Source of the DNA: Mycobacterium asiaticum
GTDB lineage: Bacteria > Actinomycetota > Actinomycetes > Mycobacteriales > Mycobacteriaceae
Length of the DNA: 64,000 nt
Assembly (NCBI RefSeq): GCF_001673315.1
Contig: NZ_LZLQ01000121.1
Location: forward strand, 30,011 to 94,010
Reading direction: 5' to 3'
The notes under the pieces were generated by a model. It saw nothing but the letters and a program-made list of their open reading frames with translations. It was not told where the DNA came from and searched no databases. Of this stretch, positions 57,753-64,000 are shown piece after piece (position 1 is the stretch's first letter; each line of letters starts with the position of its first letter). Made by a program: the position numbers and the translations under genes.

Positions 57753-58355
57753 TTACCGGGCAGGGTTGGGAAACGCCGCGTTGAGCAACGCGGTCAGCAC
57801 CGGAATCCGGTGCTCGGCGATGTCGGGCTGCGGCAACACACTCTCCACCACCGCGGCCCCGTCGAAGACGTTGGTCAGCAGTGCCACTAGTACCGGAAGC
57901 GTTTCCGGCGGGATGCTGTCCGTCCCCGGCATCGTCAACGCAGCGTCGTACATCTTGGCGCGGTACTGCCAAAGTTCGTGCTGCAGTGTGTCCTTGAGTT
58001 TCTCGTCGGTGCGGGCGGCGATCATCAGCTCGTAGAGCACCGCGTTGGCGGGACCGCTGGTGATGTCGCGCAGGATTGCCAGCGCAGCTTCCAGCGCCGG
58101 GCGGTCTGCCGGTATTTGCGCGACCTGCTTGGTGAACGTTTCCAACTGGCGCCGCAGCACTTCGGACGCGGTCGCCGCCATGAAGTCGCCCATGGTGTCG
58201 AAGTGCCGGAACAGCGCCCCCACCGAAACCCCGGCCCGTTTGGTGATCACCGCCGCCGAGGCGCGCGCGTAGCCCACCTCGATGATGGTGTCGATGCAGG
58301 CTTCGAGGAGACGGCCGACCGTCTCCTCGCGGCGCTGCTGCTGGGTCCGGGCCAC
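57753..58355 (-). CDS. TetR-family transcriptional regulator
   Basis: A 200-residue regulator with an N-terminal HTH (ACIDTIIEVGYARASAAVIT, KRAGVSVGALFRHF) and a helical ligand-binding half. It starts 2 bases after the amidohydrolase gene on the same strand, so it is probably co-transcribed with and may regulate it (inference). H37Rv counterpart Rv2912c. Confidence 0.92.
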   Translation of the reverse strand: MARTQQQRREETVGRLLEACIDTIIEVGYARASAAVITKRAGVSVGALFRHFDTMGDFMAATASEVLRRQLETFTKQVAQIPADRPALEAALAILRDITSGPANAVLYELMIAARTDEKLKDTLQHELWQYRAKMYDAALTMPGTDSIPPETLPVLVALLTNVFDGAAVVESVLPQPDIAEHRIPVLTALLNAAFPNPAR

Positions 58356-58357
58356 GG

Positions 58358-60157
58358 CTAGGCGCTGGCGCTCAGGGCACGCTGGGCCGGGCGGGCGTGC
58401 CGCTCCCCCGCACGCAGGTACCGGCCGGACTTCACGGTCTGGCCGTAGCCCTCGCAGAACTCACCGCTGCGGTAGACCACTGACCCGCCGACGCCCGTCG
58501 CGACCACGGTCGCGTCGTTGCGGTTCACCATGCGCCGCAGGCCACCGTAGAACGGCACCGCCTCCTCGTTGTAGCTATCTACCGACTCGTCCAGGTGGGC
58601 GGGGTCGATCACGACGAAGTCCGCCCGGTCGCCCTCGCGCAATGTGCCCGCGTCCAAGCCGAACCACTCGGCCACTTCGGCGGTGAGGCGATACACGGCG
58701 CGCTCCACCGTCAAGAACGGCTTGCCGGCCCGGTGGGCGTCGCGAGTGCGCTTGAGCAGTCGCAACGGGAAGTTGTAGAAGGCCATGTTGCGCAGGTGCG
58801 CGCCGGCGTCGGAGAAGCCCATGTGGACGACCGGGTCGGCTGCCAGCTTGTCCAGCTGCTTGGGCCGATGGTTGGCGACGGTGGTGGTCCAGCGCACGTT
58901 GCGCTCGCCGTTCTCGACCAGGATGTCGAGGAACGCGTCCAACGGATGCAACCCACGTTCGTCGGCGATCGCGCCAAAGCTCTTGCCGATCAACGAATTA
59001 TCGGGGCACTCCACGATCACCGCGTCGTGGAAGTCGCGGTGCCACAGCGACGGGCCGAGCTTGACGCGGTCGAATTGGCGGCGGAATTCGCGGCGGTAGG
59101 ACTCGTCGGCCAGCAGCTCGTTGCGCTCCAACTGGTCACGCAGATGCAGGGCCGCCGTGCCGGCACCGAACTCCTCGAATACCGGTAGGTCGATGCCGTC
59201 GGAGTACAACGTGAACGGCACCGGCAGGTGCTGGAAACGCACGCTGGAGGCCAGCACTTTGTTCAGTAGGCGAGCACCGCGCCCAAAAGTGTGCACCGCC
59301 AACGGCATCGACTTGGCGTCGGCGGAAACCAACAGGCTCATCCGAACACCTTTGCGCCGATTCAGGATTCGACTGCTGGTGAGGAAGAACATCAGGGCGG
59401 ACACCGGGCTGTCGACATTGGGTGCGCTCTGCAGGATCCGGCCGCGCTTACGCAGCACCTTGATCAGTCGGCGGCGCTCCCGCCAGGTCGCGAACGTCGA
59501 CGGCAGCGCCCGGGAGCGGAACCGCTCGCCGTCGAGCTTGTCGATCGGCGCATCCATCCCGGACATGCCGAGCATCCCGGCGTCGAGCGCCTGGTCGAGC
59601 AGTTTGGCCATTGTTTGCAACTCGGCGTCGGTGGGTCGATCGTCACGGTCAGTTGCCCGTTCCAGGCCGAGCACTGCCGTGCGCAGATCCGAATGACCAA
59701 GCATGGAGCTGACATTCGGGCCCAGCGGCAGAGCGTCGAGTTTGTCGATGTACTGCGCTGGCGTCGACCAGGTCTTGTTACTCTCGAGCGCACCCAGGAC
59801 GAAGTCACGCGGCACCGCCTCGACCCGGCTGAACAGGTCGGCGGCGTCCTCGGTGTCGGCGTAGACCGTCGACAGCGAGCAGTTGCCCAACAGCAAGGTG
59901 GTGACCCCGTGCCGCACCGACTCGCGCAGGCCCGGGTCGAGCAGGATCTCGGCGTCGTAATGGGTGTGCACGTCGATGAAACCGGGCATCACCCACTTGC
60001 CCGCCGCGTCGATCACATCCGGACAACCGGTCGCGTCCAACGGCCCGGCCGAAACGGTGGCCACCACGCCGTCGCGAATGCCCAGGTTGCGGGTTTGCGG
60101 CGCCGCACCGGTGCCGTCGAACCACAGTCCGTCGCGGATGATCACGTCGTAAGTCAC
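58358..60157 (-). CDS. D-aminoacylase-like amidohydrolase
   Basis: A 599-residue amidohydrolase of the N-acyl-D-amino-acid deacylase group: YDVIIRDGLWFDGTG at the start, metal-binding PGFIDVHTHYDAEILLD (H-x-H), LLGNCSLST with the cysteine ligand, and MGFSDAGAHLRNMAF near residue 475 (Asp ligand). The GTG at 60157 follows GGAGGAAACA. True substrate unknown; D-amino acid is the family expectation. H37Rv counterpart Rv2913c. Confidence 0.9.
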   Translation of the reverse strand: MTYDVIIRDGLWFDGTGAAPQTRNLGIRDGVVATVSAGPLDATGCPDVIDAAGKWVMPGFIDVHTHYDAEILLDPGLRESVRHGVTTLLLGNCSLSTVYADTEDAADLFSRVEAVPRDFVLGALESNKTWSTPAQYIDKLDALPLGPNVSSMLGHSDLRTAVLGLERATDRDDRPTDAELQTMAKLLDQALDAGMLGMSGMDAPIDKLDGERFRSRALPSTFATWRERRRLIKVLRKRGRILQSAPNVDSPVSALMFFLTSSRILNRRKGVRMSLLVSADAKSMPLAVHTFGRGARLLNKVLASSVRFQHLPVPFTLYSDGIDLPVFEEFGAGTAALHLRDQLERNELLADESYRREFRRQFDRVKLGPSLWHRDFHDAVIVECPDNSLIGKSFGAIADERGLHPLDAFLDILVENGERNVRWTTTVANHRPKQLDKLAADPVVHMGFSDAGAHLRNMAFYNFPLRLLKRTRDAHRAGKPFLTVERAVYRLTAEVAEWFGLDAGTLREGDRADFVVIDPAHLDESVDSYNEEAVPFYGGLRRMVNRNDATVVATGVGGSVVYRSGEFCEGYGQTVKSGRYLRAGERHARPAQRALSASA

Positions 60158-60229
60158 TGTTTCCTCCAGGTCGTCGCGTGGCCCGACGCTAACATAGATA
60201 GCGATCACTCGCAATCTTTTCTGGGGCGT

Positions 60230-61864
60230 CTACCGATGCGTCGTGGTGGGAGCGGTGCTCGTGACGGTCGGTGGGTCGCTGGTCGTCGGGGTAACTCGTA
60301 TCGGGTCCGGCACGTTCACGCCGGGCGCTATGTCGCCGGTCCGGCCGGCTTGGGTGGGTATGCGGATGACTCCGCCCTGTTGGCCGCATTCGTCTGTTTT
60401 CACCGTGACGGTCATTTCGCCGACGAGACTGCCCTGCGGTTGCGGACTAAACGCGACCACTTGGACGGTGGTCTGCGTGCTGGGCATTCCGGTGGGGCCG
60501 ATGCACGGAAATTTCGTGGTTTCCGGCCGAGATCGCCACTGCCCCTCCTGGAACTCCAGCAGCAGTGGGTGCACGTCCGGGGACTTCTCCCGGGTGTGGT
60601 CCCTGTCGTTGAGCAACGTCGCCGCCGCCAAACAGCGCGTGGGGGTGCACGCCGACCGGATCGCCCACCAGGTGGCCACGTCCGGCGGTTGGGGCGTCGG
60701 GGTGTTGTCGAAGGTCTGCTTCGAACGTTGCACCCGGATGAGGTAGGTGCCGTCGAGCGGCGTGGGCGCGGCGGCGGGGGCACCGCTGGGGGTGGTGCTG
60801 GCCGCAGTGGTTGTCGTGGTGGCCGGGCTGCCCGCTTGGGTCGAGGTCGAGGTCGAGGTCTTGCGTCCGATCGAGACCCCGGCCGCGAATAGGCCGACCA
60901 GCAGCAGTACCGCGGCAATACCGATCAAAATGCGCCGGGGCCCTCGTCGGGGCGGCCCGGCACTGCCCGGAAACACCGCGGCGGGCCGCTCGACCAGCGC
61001 CGGTCCCGGTGCGGCCGTCGGTGGCTCCGGCCAGCCGTACGCCGGATAGTCGACGACGTAAGCGGGTTCCTCAACGACCGGCGGCGGCTCGAAGGCGACG
61101 TGGCTGCGATCGGGGACCTCGCTCCGTTCGTTCAGCGCGGCAGCGAGGTCGCGGCAGCTGCCGAACCGGTCGGCCGGATTCTCGCCCAGCGCCCGGGCCA
61201 GCACTGTGTCCAGCCGTTCCAAGTCGGGGCGCAGCTCGCGCAGTGCGGTCCTGCCCGACGGCGGCATCCCGGACAACAGGTGCATCGCGGTTGCCGCGAG
61301 CGAGTACTGGTCGGCGCGACCGTCGAGCTCACCGCCGGCCAACTCCTCTGGCGCGGCATAAGCGGATTCGCTTGCCGGACGAACTAATCCGAAGTCGGTC
61401 AACAAAATTCGCGGATCGTCCGACATGGTCAGCAGAATGTTGGCGGGCCGCACGTCACGATGCAACAAACCGCGCTGATGGGCGAAGTCCAGCGCCGCAG
61501 CCGCCGCCGTGACGATGGGTAGCGCTTCAGCGACTGGCAGGACCGTCGGGAATCGTTCGGCCATCAGTTGCGAGGCGTCGGTACCCTCCACGTATTCCAT
61601 GGCGATCCACAACCGGCCCTCGAATTCGCCTCGGTCGTGCACCTCGACGACGTTGAGGTGATACATGCTCGCCGCGACTCTGGTCTCCTCATGGAACCGG
61701 CGTCGGAAATCACCGTCCGCCGATAATGCGGACGGCAGCACTTTCAGGGCCTGCCACCCCGGGTATCCAGGCCGCTGGGCCAGGTAGAGCTCGCCGGTCG
61801 CGGACGAACTCAGCATCCGCTCGACGGTGTACCCAGCAAAGGCCGCACCGCTGGCCAACGCCAT
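60230..61864 (-). CDS. pknI: serine/threonine protein kinase PknI
   Basis: A 544-residue membrane kinase. The kinase domain (1-260) has an ATP lysine K41 in QALKVLP, catalytic loop HRDVRPANILL and LTDFGLVRP. The loop has Arg where kinases usually have Lys (HRDVKP), and the activation segment between DFG and APEE is very short. A Pro-rich juxtamembrane stretch leads to one membrane helix (about 313-335), then a Ser/Thr-rich linker and an extracellular domain with several cysteines. Family knowledge: PknI modulates growth in M. tuberculosis. Confidence 0.93.
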   Translation of the reverse strand: MALASGAAFAGYTVERMLSSSATGELYLAQRPGYPGWQALKVLPSALSADGDFRRRFHEETRVAASMYHLNVVEVHDRGEFEGRLWIAMEYVEGTDASQLMAERFPTVLPVAEALPIVTAAAAALDFAHQRGLLHRDVRPANILLTMSDDPRILLTDFGLVRPASESAYAAPEELAGGELDGRADQYSLAATAMHLLSGMPPSGRTALRELRPDLERLDTVLARALGENPADRFGSCRDLAAALNERSEVPDRSHVAFEPPPVVEEPAYVVDYPAYGWPEPPTAAPGPALVERPAAVFPGSAGPPRRGPRRILIGIAAVLLLVGLFAAGVSIGRKTSTSTSTQAGSPATTTTTAASTTPSGAPAAAPTPLDGTYLIRVQRSKQTFDNTPTPQPPDVATWWAIRSACTPTRCLAAATLLNDRDHTREKSPDVHPLLLEFQEGQWRSRPETTKFPCIGPTGMPSTQTTVQVVAFSPQPQGSLVGEMTVTVKTDECGQQGGVIRIPTQAGRTGDIAPGVNVPDPIRVTPTTSDPPTVTSTAPTTTHR

Positions 61865-61898
61865 CCCGTGATACTAACCGGGCTGTCCGGCAGCGCAG

Positions 61899-62984
61899 TC
61901 AGCGCGGCCGAAACGTGTTGCCGCGCATGATTACCAGGTCGGGCCGGTTCAGCACTTCGGGGCCTACGCGGGGATCCTCGGCATAGCACAACAGGTCGGC
62001 GGATGCACCGTCGTCGAGGCAGGGCCGGCCCAGCCAGCGCCGGGCCTCCCAGCACGCCGCGCCCAGGGCCTCGTCGGCGCTCATCCCAATGCCCTTGAGG
62101 GCCTCGACCTCGTCGGCGACCCGTCCGTGCCGGATCATGCCGCCCGCATCGCTGCCCGCGTAAATCGGCACGCCCGCTTCGCGGACCGCGCTGAGTCTCT
62201 CGTTGCTGCTGGCGTACAGATCACGCATATGCGCCGCGTAGACCGGATAGCGTGCGGCGGAATCGGCGATGCCCGGGAAGTTTTCGATGTTGATCAGCGT
62301 CGGGACCAGCGCCGTGCCGTGTTCGAGCATCAGCGCGATCGTCTCGTCGGTGAGACCGGTGCCGTGTTCGATGCAGTCGATGCCGGCCTGAATCAGCCCA
62401 GGCAGGCCGTCTTCACCGAACACGTGGGCGGTCACCCGCGCGCCGTGGCTGTGCGCGGTGTCGATCGCGGCTTTGAGCACGTCATCGGACCACAGCGGGG
62501 CCAGGTCGCCGATTTGACGGTCGATCCAGTCCCCGACCAGTTTTACCCAGCCGTCGCCGAGTCGCGCCTGCTCGGCCACCGCGGCCGGCAATTGCTTTTC
62601 GTCGTCGAGGTCGATCGACAGGCCGGGGATGTAGCGCTTCGGTCGGGCCAGGTGCCGGCCGGCGCGGATGATTCGGGGCAGGTCCGGCCGGTCGTCGAGG
62701 CTGCGGGTGTCGATCGGGACGCCGCAGTCGCGAACCAGCAGTACGCCGACGTCGCGCTCGGTTTCGGCTTGGGCGATCGCTTCGTCGAAGTCGACCCCGC
62801 CGCGCTCACCGAGTCCGATGTGGCAGTGCAGGTCCACCAGCCCGGGCAGGATCCAGCCGTCTTCGGAAGCTCCGAAGACGGTGTCCGCCCCGTCCACGGG
62901 CTCGGTGCTGATGCGGCCGTCGACGACCCACAGATCGGTCGGGACGTCACCGGGCAGTGCCCGACCGCGCACGTGCAGGCGCAC
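61899..62984 (-). CDS. amidohydrolase (imidazolonepropionase-like)
   Basis: A 361-residue metal-dependent hydrolase: LPGLVDLHCHIGLG (H-x-H), VKLVGDW with the bridging lysine, ARVTAHVFGE and CIEHGTG (histidines), and IYAGSDAGGM (Asp). Substrate unknown; prolidase or imidazolonepropionase-like relatives are possible. GTG start, 7 bases after ffh. H37Rv counterpart Rv2915c. Confidence 0.9.
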   Translation of the reverse strand: MRLHVRGRALPGDVPTDLWVVDGRISTEPVDGADTVFGASEDGWILPGLVDLHCHIGLGERGGVDFDEAIAQAETERDVGVLLVRDCGVPIDTRSLDDRPDLPRIIRAGRHLARPKRYIPGLSIDLDDEKQLPAAVAEQARLGDGWVKLVGDWIDRQIGDLAPLWSDDVLKAAIDTAHSHGARVTAHVFGEDGLPGLIQAGIDCIEHGTGLTDETIALMLEHGTALVPTLINIENFPGIADSAARYPVYAAHMRDLYASSNERLSAVREAGVPIYAGSDAGGMIRHGRVADEVEALKGIGMSADEALGAACWEARRWLGRPCLDDGASADLLCYAEDPRVGPEVLNRPDLVIMRGNTFRPR

Positions 62985-62991
62985 GACGCGG

Positions 62992-64000
62992 CTACTTCTT
63001 GCCCGGGAACTTCAGCTTGGACAGGTCGAAATCGGCCAGGCCGGGCGGCAACTCGTTGAGCCCTTCGGGCATCTGGGACAGGTCCGGGAACCCTTCAGGC
63101 ATTCCTGCCATGCCCGGCATGCCCGGCATGCCCGCACCGAACGGACTGCGCACCTTCGGTGGCGTCGGGCCGCGCCCGCCCTTTTTGCCCTTCTTGCCTT
63201 TGGCGTTCTTGGATTTCCGCGTCGCGGACTTGCGGCCGATCCCCGGTATCCCCATGCCGCCGAGCATCGACGACATCATCTTGCGGGCCTCGAAGAAGCG
63301 ATCCACCAGCTGGTTGACCTCGGACACGGTAACGCCCGAACCGTTGGCAATCCGCAGCCGCCGCGAAGCGTTGATGATCTTCGGGTCGGCCCGCTCTTGC
63401 GGCGTCATCCCACGGATGATGGCCTGCAGGCGATCCAGGCTCTTGTCGTCGACCTCGGCCAACGCGTCCTTCATCTGCGCGCCGCCGGGCAGCATGCCCA
63501 GCAGGTTGCCGATCGGACCCATCTTGCGCACCGCCAGCATCTGCTCGAGGAAATCCTCCAGCGTGAGTTCCCCGGCGCCGATCTTGGCGGCGGCCTCCTC
63601 TGCCTGCTGGGCGTCGAAGACCTGCTCGGCCTGCTCGATCAGGCTCAGCACATCGCCCATGCCCAGGATGCGGCTGGCCATCCGGTCGGGGTGGAAGACG
63701 TCGAAGTCTTCGAACTTCTCCCCGGTGGAGGCGAAAAGGATTGGCACACCAGTCACTTCGCGGACCGAGAGCGCCGCGCCACCGCGGGCGTCGCCATCCA
63801 GCTTGGTCAGCACGACGCCGGTGAACCCGACGCCGTCGCCAAATGCCTGGGCGGTCGCGACGGCGTCCTGGCCGATCATCGCGTCCAGGACGAACAACAC
63901 CTCGTCGGGATTGACGGCGTCGCGGATGGCGGCGGCCTGAGCCATCAACTCCTCGTCGATACCCAGTCGGCCGGCGGTATCGACGATGACGAAGTCGTGG
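62992..64000 (-). CDS. ffh: signal recognition particle protein Ffh (C-terminal part, runs off the window)
   Basis: The last 335 or so codons of SRP54. The visible part starts in the GTPase G domain at HDFVIVDTAGRLGIDEEL (G3), contains TKLDGDARGG (G4), and ends in the M domain with its hydrophobic-groove methionines and a Gly-Met-Pro-rich tail (GAGMPGMPGMAGMPEG). It binds 4.5S RNA and signal sequences and docks at FtsY for co-translational membrane insertion. N domain and start lie beyond base 64000. Confidence 0.97.
   Translation of the reverse strand, partial: HDFVIVDTAGRLGIDEELMAQAAAIRDAVNPDEVLFVLDAMIGQDAVATAQAFGDGVGFTGVVLTKLDGDARGGAALSVREVTGVPILFASTGEKFEDFDVFHPDRMASRILGMGDVLSLIEQAEQVFDAQQAEEAAAKIGAGELTLEDFLEQMLAVRKMGPIGNLLGMLPGGAQMKDALAEVDDKSLDRLQAIIRGMTPQERADPKIINASRRLRIANGSGVTVSEVNQLVDRFFEARKMMSSMLGGMGIPGIGRKSATRKSKNAKGKKGKKGGRGPTPPKVRSPFGAGMPGMPGMAGMPEGFPDLSQMPEGLNELPPGLADFDLSKLKFPGKK

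Noticed and set aside
59291..60892. 533-codon plus-strand open frame
   Set aside because: Antisense to the D-aminoacylase-like gene and pknI; low-complexity translation.

Overview
This is chromosomal DNA from a high-GC actinobacterium, almost certainly a slow-growing non-tuberculous Mycobacterium. The evidence is a mycothione reductase, a PPE protein, an MPT70-type fasciclin antigen beside DipZ, an MPT63-family secreted protein, a PknI-type kinase, a WS/DGAT acyltransferase and a MIRU-type repeat. From memory, gene order largely follows the Rv2848c-Rv2916c segment of M. tuberculosis H37Rv, with clear gains, losses and decay. No tRNA, rRNA, insertion sequence, prophage or CRISPR array was seen. 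Nearly all of the window is core chromosome.

Region by region. 1-4.8 kb: a tightly overlapping minus-strand operon mqo, elaA-type acetyltransferase, fused AAA+/VWA chelatase, cobO, cobB (cut by the window edge), with a two-copy MIRU between mqo and elaA. 4.9-10.4 kb (plus): hydrolase, mtr, a lone hypB, a phosphodiesterase and a PPE gene. 10.4-17.7 kb (minus): a gamma-glutamylation catabolic cluster (SDR, aldC, glutamine-amidotransferase-like hydrolase, glnA4 with a frameshift), a small alpha/beta hydrolase, cobQ and mapB. 17.7-25.1 kb: a repeat-bearing intergenic region, a DUF1707 protein, a penicillin-binding lipoprotein, then dxr-rip-ispG-GNAT, which couples two MEP-pathway enzymes to the Rip1 site-2 protease. 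25.2-28.7 kb: dipZ, mpt70 and a small membrane protein, then the remnant of a CcdA-like gene next to a field of repeats. 28.7-32.1 kb (minus): rlmN, cdsA, frr, pyrH. 32.4-36 kb: csbD-like stress protein, GlnR-like regulator, acyltransferase, MPT63-like secreted protein, MarR regulator. 36-42 kb: amidase, tsf, rpsB, M23 peptidase, xerC, lactate monooxygenase-like enzyme. 42-50.5 kb: siderophore-interacting protein, dprA, comM, yraN-like, small membrane protein, fdhD, epimerase, WS/DGAT, GAF-ANTAR regulator. 50.5-56.8 kb: DUF2469, rnhB, lepB, rplS, lppW, trmD, rimM, KH protein, rpsP, SnoaL-like protein. 56.8-64 kb: dacB2, TetR, D-aminoacylase-like amidohydrolase, pknI, second amidohydrolase and ffh (cut by the window edge).

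How the genes fit together. The first operon and cobQ supply late cobalamin steps (chelation, adenosylation, amidation). The glnA4 cluster looks like a gamma-glutamyl amine/polyamine catabolic module. The rpsB-tsf-pyrH-frr-cdsA-rlmN and rplS-trmD-rimM-khpA-rpsP-ffh groups are classic translation and secretion neighbourhoods. The most unusual signals are a 61-bp palindromic element present twice and flanked each time by 23-bp tandem repeats, a decayed CcdA-like gene at one of those repeats, a one-base frameshift in glnA4, a shared promoter-like block upstream of rplS and rpsP, three convergent gene pairs whose stop codons share one CTAG, and candidate SigK-like promoters for dipZ and mpt70.
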